From: Saccharopolyspora_C sp040643635
GTDB taxonomy: Bacteria > Actinomycetota > Actinomycetes > Mycobacteriales > Pseudonocardiaceae
Assembly: GCF_040643635.1 (NCBI RefSeq)
Contig: NZ_JBEYUS010000026.1
Location: forward strand, 1-64,000
Reading direction: 5' to 3'
Length of the DNA: 64,000 nt
Each line of letters opens with the position of its first letter. Positions within the stretch are counted from its first letter, which is position 1. Made by a program: the position numbers and the translations under genes. Under the pieces are notes generated by a model. That model did not search any database. It was not told the origin of the DNA and worked only from the letters and a program-made list of their open reading frames with translations. Positions 41,193 to 49,564 of the stretch are shown in pieces.

Positions 41193-42066
41193 GCAGCACG
41201 AGCCCGCCCGGGTCGCGGTGGCCAAGACCTGCAAGCTCTACGTCGGCGGGAAGTTCCCCCGCTCCGAGTCCGGCCGGGTGTACCCGGTGCGCGACGCGGC
41301 GGGAGCACCGCTGGCGAACGTGGCGCACGCGTCGCGCAAGGACCTGCGGGACGCGGTGGTGGCCGCGCGCGGGGCGTTCCCCGGCTGGTCCGGGGCCACC
41401 GCCTACAACCGCGGCCAGGTGCTGTTCCGCATCGCCGAGGTGATGGAGGGCCGCCGCGCCCAGTTCACCGCGGACGTCGGCGCCGCGGAGGGCCTCGGTG
41501 CGGACGCGGCCGCCGCCGTGGTGGACGCGGCGATCGACCGGGTGGTGTGGTTCGCCGGTTGGACGGACAAGATCGCGGGCGTGCTGGGGGCGGCGAATCC
41601 CGTTGCGGGGCCGTACTTCTCGTTCAGCGTGCCGGAGCCGAGCGGCGTCGTCGGCGTGCTCGCCCCGCAGGACTCCTCGTTGCTGGGACTGGTGAGCGTG
41701 CTCGCGCCGGTGCTGGCGACGGGCTGCACCGCGGTCGTGGTGACCAGCGCGGAACGCCCGCTGCCCGCGGTGACGCTGGCCGAGGTGCTCGCGACCTCCG
41801 ACGTGCCGGGTGGCGCGGCGAACCTGCTCACCGGGCGGGCCGCGGAGCTCGGGCCGTGGCTGGCCGCGCACGGCGAGGTCGATGCGCTCGACCTCACCGG
41901 CGCGGACGCGGAACTGCGCCCGGAGCTGGAGCGGGCCGCCGCGGGCAGCGTGAAGCGGGTGCTGCGCGCCGGACGCGGTGAACCGGACTGGGCCGCCGCC
42001 CCCGGCTTGGCGCGGCTGCGCGCGTTCACCGAGATCAAGACCACCTGGCACCCGATCGGCACCTGA
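41182..42066 (+). CDS. Aldehyde dehydrogenase-like pseudoenzyme
   Basis: A 294-residue protein covering only the NAD-binding part of an aldehyde dehydrogenase. The fold is recognisable (CKLYVGGKFPRSESGRVYPV, VVWFAGWTDKIAG, PEPSGVVGVLAPQDSSLLGLVSVLAPVLATGCTAVVV). However, the Asn of PWN is Asp in PQD, the Lys of KPAE is replaced in VVTSAE, and the Glu and Cys regions are absent. It cannot be a normal dehydrogenase. The TTG start at 41182 is supported by GGAGG 6 nt upstream, inside the previous gene, so both are made together. A structural or regulatory partner of the active enzyme is inferred; similar pairs occur next to deoC in other actinomycetes, from memory. Confidence 0.82.
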   Translation: MTSEQHEPARVAVAKTCKLYVGGKFPRSESGRVYPVRDAAGAPLANVAHASRKDLRDAVVAARGAFPGWSGATAYNRGQVLFRIAEVMEGRRAQFTADVGAAEGLGADAAAAVVDAAIDRVVWFAGWTDKIAGVLGAANPVAGPYFSFSVPEPSGVVGVLAPQDSSLLGLVSVLAPVLATGCTAVVVTSAERPLPAVTLAEVLATSDVPGGAANLLTGRAAELGPWLAAHGEVDALDLTGADAELRPELERAAAGSVKRVLRAGRGEPDWAAAPGLARLRAFTEIKTTWHPIGT

Positions 42067-42195
42067 CCGCTCGCCGCCGCGCGGCGGCGGACTGCGACGG
42101 CGGAACGCGGTGGCCGCCCCGGTGCCGCGTTCCGGACGGGCGCCACCTGCTCAGCAGGTGGACCGCCGGACCGACCTCGCGGCCGCGGTCCCCAC

Positions 42196-42230
42196 CCGGG
42201 TGCGCGGCGCGACCGGCTCCGCGCACCCGG
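42196..42230. terminator. Hairpin between convergent genes
   Basis: CCGGGTGCGCGG (42196-42207) pairs perfectly over 12 bp with 42219-42230. A second palindrome, CCACCTGCT-C-AGCAGGTGG, is at 42143-42161. Both lie in the 180-bp gap between the plus-strand deoC operon and the minus-strand HAAS gene. Confidence 0.6.
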
Positions 42231-42246
42231 CCACCGGGTCCTCCGC

Positions 42247-42852
42247 TCAGGCCGGGGGAACGACCCGGCAGCGCCGGATCGCGAGGATCAGCACCCGGAC
42301 CGCGCCCGCGAGCAGGACCGCGCCGAGGACGATCGCCACCCAGCCGGGCAGCTCGAACAGCACCGGCCCGTCGCCGAGCAACCGATCCACCACGTTCGTG
42401 CCCGCGATGGCGAGCAGGCCCGCGACCACCGCACCGGCGGCGTACCAGCGCCTGCCGCGCAGCGCGGTCCCCGCGCGGAACGCCGCCCCGACGGCCACCA
42501 CGACCAGCAGCAGCATCCACACCGCGCCGACCGCGTCGGCGAGCGCGAACGGCACGGGCCCGCCGACGCCGTCGACGAGGAACTCCAGCCCGAACAGGGT
42601 GAGCGCGGCGGTGCCGAGCGCGCTGCCGAGAACGGCGGGCCGGGACCGCTTCGCGGGATCGCCCTCCAGCTGCGCGGCGACGTGGGCGGCGTACTCGCGC
42701 GGAGTGCCGAAGGCCTCGACCGGGTCTTCACCGGATTCGGCGAGGTGCGCCTCCACCTCCGCGAGCACGTCGCCGACGCGGGCGCCGGAGATCTCGTGCC
42801 CCCGCAGCGCGATCAGCAGCTCGTCCCGGTACTTCTGAGCCTCGATCGTCAT
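42247..42852 (-). CDS. HAAS-domain membrane protein
   Basis: A 201-residue protein. The N-terminal about 75 residues (YRDELLIALRGHEISGARVGDVLAEVEAHLAESGEDPVEAFGTPREYA) form the HAAS domain, a helical module typical of proteins paired with PadR regulators. Four hydrophobic segments follow (VLGSALGTAALTLFGLEFLV, ALADAVGAVWMLLLVVVAVGA, AAGAVVAGLLAIAGTNVV and VAIVLGAVLLAGAVRVLILA). The ATG at 42852 overlaps the PadR stop as ATGA. Pairing with PadR suggests signal-dependent membrane stress response, but the signal is unknown. Confidence 0.85.
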   Translation of the reverse strand: MTIEAQKYRDELLIALRGHEISGARVGDVLAEVEAHLAESGEDPVEAFGTPREYAAHVAAQLEGDPAKRSRPAVLGSALGTAALTLFGLEFLVDGVGGPVPFALADAVGAVWMLLLVVVAVGAAFRAGTALRGRRWYAAGAVVAGLLAIAGTNVVDRLLGDGPVLFELPGWVAIVLGAVLLAGAVRVLILAIRRCRVVPPA

Positions 42853-43202
42853 CGTCCCGTCCCCCGTTCGATCACCGAGCTCGCGCTCTTCGCGAACTCC
42901 GTCCACTTCGGTCCCTGTTCGGCGAGCACCGCGCGTCCCCGTTCGGTGAGGGCGAAGAACTTGCGGCCGGGGCCGCTCTCCCCCGCCCGCCACTCGGTGC
43001 TCAGCAGCCCGTCGGCGGCCAGCCGGTTGAGCAGCGGGTACAGCGTTCCCGCTTTCATGTCCGGCAGTCCGGCCTCGGCGAGCCGTTGCAGCAGCAGGTA
43101 CCCGTAGCCCTCCCGGCTCTCGGCGAGCAGCGCCAGGACCGCGAGGTCGAGGACACCGCGCAGCCATTGGGTCTGTCGCGCATCGGGCTTCTTCTCAGGC
43201 AC
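42849..43202 (-). CDS. PadR-family transcriptional regulator
   Basis: A 117-residue PadR-type regulator. Its winged helix is visible in WLRGVLDLAVLALLAESREGYGYLLLQRLAEAGLPDMKAGTLYPLLNRLAADGLLSTEWRAGESGPGRKFFALTERGRAVL; the ESGPGRKFF wing and GTLYPLLNRL recognition helix are hallmarks. The C-terminal helix is short (subfamily 2). The GTG at 43202 has TACCTT 6 nt upstream and no ribosome binding site, so it looks leaderless. Two direct repeats at 43218-43247 lie just before the -10 box and may be its own operator. It is coupled to the HAAS gene. Confidence 0.92.
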   Translation of the reverse strand: MPEKKPDARQTQWLRGVLDLAVLALLAESREGYGYLLLQRLAEAGLPDMKAGTLYPLLNRLAADGLLSTEWRAGESGPGRKFFALTERGRAVLAEQGPKWTEFAKSASSVIERGTGR

Positions 43203-43217
43203 ATCCCCAAGGTAACA

Positions 43218-43247
43218 CCAACTAGTAGGCGAGGCCAACTAGTAGGC
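43218..43247. promoter_or_regulatory. Direct repeats CCAACTAGTAGGC before padR
   Basis: The 13-mer is present exactly twice (43218-43230 and 43235-43247), 17 bp apart, each holding the palindrome ACTAGT. They lie next to the -10 box (TACCTT on the minus strand, 43209-43214), a place that suits repression. Confidence 0.65.
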
Positions 43248-43269
43248 CGAGCCAGGGTTGGTGCGGACG

Positions 43270-43306
43270 AAAAAACCGCCCACCCGGGGCGATCCGGGTG
43301 GGCGGT
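43270..43306 (-). terminator. Rho-independent terminator with U-tract
   Basis: On the minus strand a 13-bp stem (arms 43275-43287 and 43294-43306) is followed by a run of six T. It lies 49 nt after the stop of the SMI1-like gene, which it should terminate. It is the only canonical U-tract terminator noted in the window. Confidence 0.85.
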
Positions 43307-43355
43307 GCGGAGCAACGGTCCGCGTCCCCGACCGGGACGCGGACCACCGGCGGGA

Positions 43356-43946
43356 TCAGCGGACCTGCCAGTCCAACCTGCCGTCCTCGGTGACCGTCGG
43401 GTGGCTGTACCCGGCGGGGGCTCCTTCGGTCAGCGAGCGGTGCACGTCGGAGAGCATCGACGAGATGTCCCGCCACTCCGGCCGCTGCACCTGCCCCGCC
43501 TCCTGCTCCCACTCCAGCACGCAGCCCCGCATCGGCCCGGGCCGCAGGTCCACCACCAGCTCGTCGGCGAACCCGTCCCCGGCGATGGGGATCCACGCCG
43601 GGTGGTAGCTCGACCCCGGCGAACCCGCGTAGTAGTCGCACGCGGGCCGTTCCCACTGCGCCGCCCAGATCTCGCGGTGCCCGGCCCACACCTGCCACGC
43701 GCGCTGCGCGCTGTAGGGCGTGTAGAACGGCGGCAGCACGTCGGCGAGGACGTCACCCTCGGTCCCACCGCAGGTCGACCACCACTCGCGCAGCTCCGCA
43801 GGCAACCGGATCTCGAATTCCGCCTCCAGTTCGGCGAAATCCGGCGGCGGGGAAGGCGGGAGCAGGGCCGCTGCGGTCACCGGTGCGTGCTCACCCAACC
43901 AAAGCACGATTCTCGTCCACAGCTCCGTGACATCCATTCGCATCAT
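43356..43946 (-). CDS. SMI1/KNR4-family protein
   Basis: A 196-residue SMI1/KNR4-like protein. Diagnostic parts are AELEAEFEIRLPAELREWWSTCGG, the entry helix of the fold, and WIPIAGDGFADELVVDLRPGPMRGCVLEWEQEAG, the central 'IGxDGxGDxxxxDL' signature. The C terminus has the usual helix SSMLSDVHRSLTEG. The family includes immunity proteins of bacterial polymorphic toxins and fungal cell-wall regulators. No toxin lies beside it, so it may act alone. Three in-frame ATG codons (43946, 43943, 43937) compete; none has a clear binding site. Confidence 0.85.
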   Translation of the reverse strand: MMRMDVTELWTRIVLWLGEHAPVTAAALLPPSPPPDFAELEAEFEIRLPAELREWWSTCGGTEGDVLADVLPPFYTPYSAQRAWQVWAGHREIWAAQWERPACDYYAGSPGSSYHPAWIPIAGDGFADELVVDLRPGPMRGCVLEWEQEAGQVQRPEWRDISSMLSDVHRSLTEGAPAGYSHPTVTEDGRLDWQVR

Positions 43947-44145
43947 GATCGACGGGGCCACCGGGCGCCGGTACCGCCAACCGTGATCATGCCCACCCGG
44001 CTCACCTCGGACGACCCGTCCCGCCGGTTCGGTTGCGAGGCCGCTCGACATGGTCGATACGGTGGGCAGCCCGACCGGACGGCAGGCGTGCGGTGGGGAA
44101 CCCGTAGGCTTCGCGGACGTCTGTTCGGCGACCGGAGGTAGGAAG

Positions 44146-45378
44146 ATGGCGCAGGACATCGTCCCCATCGAACTGGGGCTGCCGCAAGGCGACGTGGTGA
44201 CCCTGTGGGCACCGCGCTGGCGGGAGGACGGCGAGGACTGGGAGGCGTTCCTGGGCCACGACGAGGACCTCTACGCCTTCCCCGATGCCGCCCGGCTGGC
44301 CGCGTTCGTGCGCACCGCCCGGGAGCACGACCTCGACGACCACCCGGCCTGGCACGTGGTCCCCGCGCTGTCCGCGGTCGAGCTGAACCCGGACGAGGAC
44401 CACCAGTTCGACCTGGTGGGCGTGCCCGAACTGGTCGCCGACACCCCCGACGTGTGGACGATCAACGAGCTGCACGACATCGTGGAGATCGCGCGTTCGC
44501 TGGCCGACGTGTGCGAGCTGGACACGGTGCACGAGGTGCTCGACGCCGCCACCGGCTTCAGCCTGCTGGACCAGGGAACCCTGGTGTTCACCGGCAAGGA
44601 CGGCCAGAAGCGCTGGTCCGAGCTGTGCGCCGTGGTCGCCGAGCGCTGGGACGACCTGCTCGACGCCCTCGACGGCGTGGTGGCCACCCCCGAGGTACCC
44701 GCGGACGCGGTCGCCACCGCCGAGACCGAGCTGGCCGAGGCGATGGAGCACGACGGCGCGGAGAGCTCCGAGTCCGACGACGACTCCGATGTGGACCCGG
44801 TGGACGAGGAGTCCGAGCCCGGGTTCTGGGGCGAGATCGGCATCGACCCGATCCGCATCACCACCGCGCAGGGCGAGTTCTACTCGCTGCGCTGCTACCT
44901 GGACGACGACCCGGTGTTCCTCGGCTCCGACGGGCGCATCGACGTGTTCGGCTCGCCGCGCGCGCTGGCCCGTTTCCTCGCCGAGGACGCCGCGCTGGAG
45001 GACAACGACCTGACCCGGGTCGCGACCTGGCCGCAGGTGGCGCAGCGGGCGACCGGCGGCGAGCTGGAGATCGAGGTCGGGGCGGACAACAGCTACGTGC
45101 TCACCGGGCTGGACGAGGACCTCGCCGCCGGACCGTCCGAAGTGGACGCGAACCAGCTGGACCTGGCGGAGGAGCTGCTGCTGGACGCGGCGGCCTGGGC
45201 CGACGACAAGACCGTGGACGAGGCGCTGCAGCCCTCCGAGCTGCTCGGCTGGCTGGTGTCGTTCGTGCTGCGCCCCAACCCGAACCGGATGCCGCCGAGC
45301 CCGCCGTTCGACGACGAGGTCGCGGCCTGGCGGGAACTCGTGGCCCAGTTCGAGGACCAGCGCCTGCGCAAGCACTGA
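44146..45378 (+). CDS. Conserved actinobacterial protein, Rv3311-like
   Basis: A 410-residue acidic soluble protein. It begins AQDIVPIELGLPQGDVVTLWAPRWREDGEDWEAFLG and contains a second similar unit (ITTAQGEFYSLRCYLDDDPVFLGSDGRIDVFGSPRALARFL), so an internal duplication is likely. A very acidic linker lies between (about residues 200-225, ESSESDDDSDVDPVDEESE). The start ATG 44146 has an excellent GGAGG site. Its place and orientation match, from memory, mycobacterial Rv3311, of unknown function. Earlier annotations call relatives 'primosomal protein' without evidence I know of. It is followed by repeat E. Confidence 0.8.
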   Translation: MAQDIVPIELGLPQGDVVTLWAPRWREDGEDWEAFLGHDEDLYAFPDAARLAAFVRTAREHDLDDHPAWHVVPALSAVELNPDEDHQFDLVGVPELVADTPDVWTINELHDIVEIARSLADVCELDTVHEVLDAATGFSLLDQGTLVFTGKDGQKRWSELCAVVAERWDDLLDALDGVVATPEVPADAVATAETELAEAMEHDGAESSESDDDSDVDPVDEESEPGFWGEIGIDPIRITTAQGEFYSLRCYLDDDPVFLGSDGRIDVFGSPRALARFLAEDAALEDNDLTRVATWPQVAQRATGGELEIEVGADNSYVLTGLDEDLAAGPSEVDANQLDLAEELLLDAAAWADDKTVDEALQPSELLGWLVSFVLRPNPNRMPPSPPFDDEVAAWRELVAQFEDQRLRKH

Positions 45379-45412
45379 CCCCGCGCAGCGGAGTCTCGCT
45401 ACTTCTGCTGCA

Positions 45413-45558
45413 GAGCGCTCGGGTGGCGGAACCTCAGCGGTTTCCTCGCGAGGAAACCGCTGAGAACCCGCGGCGGTGCCGGCATCTCGGGTGGTCGTCG
45501 GCTCAGCGGCTCCGCCGCTGACGGGAAACCGACAAGACCCGCCGGGCGGGGTTCAGGG
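45413..45558 (+). repeat. Structured repeat, copy E (inner module absent)
   Basis: Left motif CGGGTGGCGGAACC starts 42 nt after the stop of the 44146 gene. The two outer arms meet directly, forming an exact 32-bp palindrome at 45433-45464, because the inner about 50-bp stem module of the other copies is missing. The second hairpin CAGCGGC-TCC-GCCGCTG and the terminal CCCGCC segment remain. The left flank shares TCGCTACTTCTGC with copy A. Confidence 0.9.
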
Positions 45559-45566
45559 CCGTTCCG

Positions 45567-46655
45567 TCACCCCATCAGCGTGGCGTAGCCCGGCTTGATC
45601 ACGTCGTTGATGACCGCGAGCCGGTCGTCGAAGCCGAGGAACGACGACTTCATCGCGTTCACCGTGAACCACTGCATGTCCGCCCAGCCGTAGCCGAAGG
45701 TCTCGTGCAGCGCGGCGAACTCGCTGGACATCGAGCAGTGGCTCATCAGCCGATTGTCGGTGTTGACCGTGACGCGGAACCGCAGCCTGCTCAGCAGCCC
45801 GATCGGGTGCTCGGCCAGCGAGGCCGCGGCACCGGTCTGCAGGTTCGACGAGGGGCACATCTCCAGCGGGATGCGCCGGTCCCGCACGTAGGACGCCAGC
45901 CTGCCCAGGTGCACCTCGCCGTCCTCGTCGACCTTGATGTCGTCGACGATCCGCACCCCGTGCCCGAGCCGCTCGGCACCGCAGTGCTGGATCGCCTCCC
46001 AGATCGACGGCAGCCCGAACGCCTCACCGGCGTGGATGGTGAAGTGCGCGTTCTGCTGGCGCAGGTATTCGAAGGCGTCCAGGTTGCGGGTGGGCGGGAA
46101 GCCGGCCTCCGGACCCGCGATGTCGAAGCCCACGACTTCGGCGTCGCGGTAGCGGACCGCGAGCTCCGCGATTTCCGCGGAACGGGCGTTCTGCCGCATC
46201 GCGCACAGCAATGTTCCGATCCGGACAAGCTTTCCTTGCGATTCCGCACGACGCTCACCTTCGCGGAATCCGTCCTGCACGGATTCCACGACCTCGGAAA
46301 GGCTCAGTCCGCCTTCCTGGAACAACTCCGGCGCGTAGCGGACTTCCGCGTAGACCACCCCATCGGCGGCCAGGTCCTCGACACATTCGGCGGCCACCCG
46401 GCGCAGCGCATCCGCCGTCTGCATGACGGCGACGGTGTGCGAGAACGTCTCGAGGTAGCGCTCCAGCGAGCCGGAATCGGCCGCTTCCCGGAACCACGCG
46501 CCGAGTTCGGCCGCGTCCTGGTGCGGCAGCCCGTCGTACCCGGCCGCGGTGGCCAGGTCGATCACCGTCTGCGGGCGCAGACCGCCGTCGAGGTGGTCGT
46601 GCAGCAGGACTTTGGGGGCCAGTCGGATCGTGTCCAAGCTCACCGGTGTTGACAT
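45567..46655 (-). CDS. add: Adenosine deaminase
   Basis: A 362-residue zinc enzyme converting adenosine and deoxyadenosine to inosine forms. The metal His pair is in LHDHLDGGLRP. Other motifs: IAGPEAGFPPTRN, the catalytic FTIHAGEAFGLPSIWEAI, RLGHGVRIV, SSNLQTG and VTVNTDNRLMSHCSMSSEF, where Asp is the last zinc ligand. The ATG at 46655 has TAACGT ending 6 nt upstream, so it appears leaderless. It corresponds to mycobacterial Rv3313c and supplies inosine to the purine phosphorylase further left. Confidence 0.96.
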   Translation of the reverse strand: MSTPVSLDTIRLAPKVLLHDHLDGGLRPQTVIDLATAAGYDGLPHQDAAELGAWFREAADSGSLERYLETFSHTVAVMQTADALRRVAAECVEDLAADGVVYAEVRYAPELFQEGGLSLSEVVESVQDGFREGERRAESQGKLVRIGTLLCAMRQNARSAEIAELAVRYRDAEVVGFDIAGPEAGFPPTRNLDAFEYLRQQNAHFTIHAGEAFGLPSIWEAIQHCGAERLGHGVRIVDDIKVDEDGEVHLGRLASYVRDRRIPLEMCPSSNLQTGAAASLAEHPIGLLSRLRFRVTVNTDNRLMSHCSMSSEFAALHETFGYGWADMQWFTVNAMKSSFLGFDDRLAVINDVIKPGYATLMG

Positions 46656-46661
46656 GGCCCT

Positions 46662-46667
46662 ACGTTA
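46662..46667 (-). promoter_or_regulatory. Leaderless-type -10 box of add (TAACGT)
   Basis: Read on the minus strand, TAACGT lies 6 nt before the add ATG; no Shine-Dalgarno sequence is present. Confidence 0.6.
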
Positions 46668-46834
46668 CAACCCGGCCACGGTCGTCCGGTGCGCGCGGCG
46701 GCGGCTGCGAAGACCACCCGAATGCACGTCGTCCGGGAAGTCACCCGTACAGACCAAGGGTGACTCCGGAGGCCCAACGGCACCTCGAAATCTTCGGCCG
46801 AACAGCCCAGCGAAGGCCCACCATTCGGAGTGAT

Positions 46835-46848
46835 GGTTCACCTGAACC
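46835..46848. promoter_or_regulatory. Palindrome GGTTCACCTGAACC
   Basis: Perfect 6-2-6 palindrome in the 289-bp divergent region between add and the coiled-coil gene, about 45 nt before a TAGCTACGCT -10-like sequence for the latter (46892-46901). A repressor or activator site is possible. Confidence 0.4.
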
Positions 46849-46944
46849 TCACTCAATGTATCCGGGGGCGGCTGGGAACCCGGGAAACGACTAGCTACGC
46901 TCCTTGAGTCCTCAACCTGCCCCTCGACGAAGGACGTCCGAGCC

Positions 46945-48150
46945 GTGAACGAGAACATGTCCTTCGACCGCATGCGGAACATGCTCACGCGTGCGGCCGA
47001 AATCCGCGAGAGCGAGCAGCAGCAGATTTTCGACGCACTCGACGAGATCCACGCCCGGATGTCCCCGCTGGAATCGTTGGGCTCGGTTCGCAAGCGGCTG
47101 TCCGAACTCCCCGACCGCACCGAGCTCGGCGTGCTGACCGAGCGCGTCGACGAAGCCCTCACCAAGATCGACGCCCAGGACGGCGTGATCGGTGACGTCA
47201 AGGCCGCGGTGGAGGGCCTGTTCGACAAGCTCGCCAAGCCGTTCGCGCAGCTCGACGGCCGCCTCGACGGCGTGTCCGGCCGCTTCGACGGCGTCGCGGG
47301 CCGGATGGACGGGTTGGAGGACAAGCTCGCGCACATCCACAAGCGCCTGGACGAGCTCGGCGGCCACCTGGACAAGCAGGACTCCCGCCTGGAGGCGCTG
47401 CCCGGCTCGGTCACCGGCCCGGTCCGCGAGCGCATCGACGGCTTGGAGACCAGCCTCCGCGGCCGGTTCGCCGAGATCGACGAGGGCGTGCACGAGCACC
47501 TCGACGGCACCCGCGAAACGCTGCAGCGCGCCGTCACCGAGACCGGCAGCGGCGTGCAGAACGCCGTCACCGAAGCCGTCACCGGTGGCCGCGACCAGCT
47601 GCAGACCGGCATCGACGCCCTCGCGCAGCGCCCCGCGGTGGACCCGACGGACAAGCTGGACAAGCTCGCCGAGCGCCTCGAGCAGCTCACCGAGCGGCTG
47701 GACCGCGTCTCCGGGCGGCTGGACAACGTCGAGGACAACGTGCACACCCGCATCGAAGCGGTGGAGCAGGGCGTCAGCACCCGGCTGGACACGGTCGAAG
47801 AGGGCGTCAAGACCGGGTTCGGCGAGCTCGGCGGCACGCTGGCGCAGAACCTGTCGCAGATCAGCGGCACCCTCGCGTCCCGCCCGGACTCCGAGGCGGT
47901 GAACTCGATGGTGCGCGAGGCCAGCGAGGAGACCGAGCGCAAGCACGCGGGCCAGCTCGACGAGGCCATGGCCACGTTCGCCGAGCTGATCCTCGGCGGC
48001 AGCGGCCCGTCCAGCCCGCCGCCGCCCACCACGCTGCCCCGCCAGCAGCGCAACCGCGGCCGCTCGAAGAGCGCCAAGCGCGACGGCGAGGCGAAGGCGC
48101 TGGGCTCCGACGACTCGTCCGACGAGGGCTACGCCGCCGAGAGCGCCTGA
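46945..48150 (+). CDS. Long coiled-coil protein
   Basis: A 401-residue, almost entirely helical, hydrophilic protein. From about residue 15 to 340 it shows long heptads with apolipoprotein/tropomyosin-like pseudo-repeats: FDKLAKPFAQLDGRLDGVSGRFDGVAGRMDGLEDKLAHIHKRLDELGGHLDKQ and LDKLAERLEQLTERLDRVSGRLDNVEDNVHTRIEAV. A Pro-rich stretch and a basic then acidic tail (about 350-401) end it. No signal or membrane helix. The GTG at 46945 is upstream of ENMSFDRM, where an in-frame ATG is close. Such proteins act in cell-pole or envelope scaffolding in actinomycetes; this one is not identified. Confidence 0.8.
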   Translation: MNENMSFDRMRNMLTRAAEIRESEQQQIFDALDEIHARMSPLESLGSVRKRLSELPDRTELGVLTERVDEALTKIDAQDGVIGDVKAAVEGLFDKLAKPFAQLDGRLDGVSGRFDGVAGRMDGLEDKLAHIHKRLDELGGHLDKQDSRLEALPGSVTGPVRERIDGLETSLRGRFAEIDEGVHEHLDGTRETLQRAVTETGSGVQNAVTEAVTGGRDQLQTGIDALAQRPAVDPTDKLDKLAERLEQLTERLDRVSGRLDNVEDNVHTRIEAVEQGVSTRLDTVEEGVKTGFGELGGTLAQNLSQISGTLASRPDSEAVNSMVREASEETERKHAGQLDEAMATFAELILGGSGPSSPPPPTTLPRQQRNRGRSKSAKRDGEAKALGSDDSSDEGYAAESA

Positions 48151-48183
48151 GCTCCGCAGCACGGCTGATCTCCGCAGCACCGA

Positions 48184-48272
48184 CAGGGCCGCGGTTCCTC
48201 CGGGAGCCGCGGCCCTGCCGCGTTCCCGCACCGGGTGGCCTGCCCGCCCCGATCCGGCCGGGCGGGCAGGCC
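48184..48272. terminator. Two strong hairpins between convergent genes
   Basis: First: CAGGGCCGCGG (48184-48194) with complement ending 48217, 11 bp. Second: GGCCTGCCCGCCC (48237-48249) with 48260-48272, 13 bp. They lie between the coiled-coil gene and the stop of deoA and can end transcription in both directions. Confidence 0.75.
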
Positions 48273-48286
48273 GTTCGCCCGGGAGG

Positions 48287-49564
48287 TCAGGGGCGGATCG
48301 TGTCGATGATCAGGTCGGCCGGGGTGTGCGCGGCGGCGACGGCGATCGCGCCGGTCAGCGCCTCACGGGCGGCCGGGATCTTGCCGGCGTCGTCGGTGTG
48401 CAGCTCCAGCAGCGGAGCGCCCGCGGTGACCCGGTCGCCGGGTTTGGCGAGGCAGCGGATTCCCGCGGCGTGCTGCACCGCGTCCTCCTTGCGGGCCCGG
48501 CCCGCGCCGAGCCGCCACGCGGCCAGGCCGACCGCGTAGGCGTCCAGCGCGGACAGCACGCCGTCCTCCGGCGCGGCGACGGTCTCCACGTGCGCGGCGC
48601 GCGGCAGCGGTGCCTCCGGATCACCGCCCTGGGCGCCGATCATGGCGCGCCACGAGTCGTACGCCTTCCCGGACGCCAGCACCTCCGCCGGGTCCACATC
48701 GGACAGTCCGGCGTGCGCGAGCATCTCCCGCGCCAGCGCCAGCGTGAGCTCGACGACGTCGGCCGGGCCGCCGCCCTGCAGCACCTCGACGGACTCCGCG
48801 ACCTCCAGCGCGTTGCCGACGGCGACGCCCAGCGGCACCGACATGTCGGTGAGCAGCGCGCTGGTGCGCACCCCGTGCGCGGTGCCGATGGACACCAGCT
48901 CGTCGGCGAGGGCGCGGGCCTGCCGCTGGTCCTTCATGAACGCGCCGGAACCGCACTTCACGTCCAGCACCAGCGATCCGGCGCCTTCGGCGATCTTCTT
49001 GCTCATGATGGAGCTGGCGATCAGCGGGATGGATTCGACGGTGCCGGTGACGTCGCGCAGCGCGTACAGCTTGCGGTCGGCGGGCGCGATGCCCTCGGTC
49101 GCGGCGCACACCACGGCGCCGAGCTCGGTGAGCTGCGCGCGGATCTGGGCCGCGGTGAGCCCGGACCGCCAGCCCGGGATGGATTCCAGCTTGTCGAGCG
49201 TGCCGCCGGTGTGCCCGAGGCCGCGCCCGGACAGCTGCGGCACCGCGGCGCCGCAGGCCGCGACGAGCGGGGTGAGCGGCAGCGTGATCTTGTCGCCGAC
49301 GCCGCCGGTGGAGTGCTTGTCCACCGTGGGCCGGGGCACGCCGCCGAGGTCCAGCCGCTCTCCGGAGGCGATCATCGCCGCGGTCCAGCGGGCGATCTCG
49401 GCGCGGTCCATGCCGCGCAGCAGGATCGCCATGGCCAGGGCGGACATCTGCTCGTCGGCGACCGCGCCGCGGGTGTAGGCGTCCACGACCCAGTCGATCT
49501 GCTCGTCGGCGAGCCGCCCGCCGTCCCGCTTCGCCCGGATCACGTCGATCACCGAGTGCGCCAT
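48287..49564 (-). CDS. deoA: Thymidine phosphorylase
   Basis: A 425-residue pyrimidine-nucleoside phosphorylase splitting thymidine and deoxyuridine to base and 2-deoxyribose-1-phosphate. VDKHSTGGVGDKITLPL is the phosphate-binding loop; QLSGRGLGHTGGTLDKLESIPG, RDVTGTVESIPLIASSIMSKK and LDVKCGSGAFMKD are the other family blocks. The ATG at 49564 follows GGAGGGAAT, a strong ribosome binding site. It is separated from cdd by repeat F, so the two may be transcribed together or through that element. Corresponds to mycobacterial Rv3314c. Confidence 0.96.
   Translation of the reverse strand: MAHSVIDVIRAKRDGGRLADEQIDWVVDAYTRGAVADEQMSALAMAILLRGMDRAEIARWTAAMIASGERLDLGGVPRPTVDKHSTGGVGDKITLPLTPLVAACGAAVPQLSGRGLGHTGGTLDKLESIPGWRSGLTAAQIRAQLTELGAVVCAATEGIAPADRKLYALRDVTGTVESIPLIASSIMSKKIAEGAGSLVLDVKCGSGAFMKDQRQARALADELVSIGTAHGVRTSALLTDMSVPLGVAVGNALEVAESVEVLQGGGPADVVELTLALAREMLAHAGLSDVDPAEVLASGKAYDSWRAMIGAQGGDPEAPLPRAAHVETVAAPEDGVLSALDAYAVGLAAWRLGAGRARKEDAVQHAAGIRCLAKPGDRVTAGAPLLELHTDDAGKIPAAREALTGAIAVAAAHTPADLIIDTIRP

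Noticed and set aside
45567..46655. NTDN instead of NTDD in adenosine deaminase as an active-site defect
   Set aside because: The zinc-ligand Asp is retained, and I recall the NTDN form in other actinobacterial enzymes.
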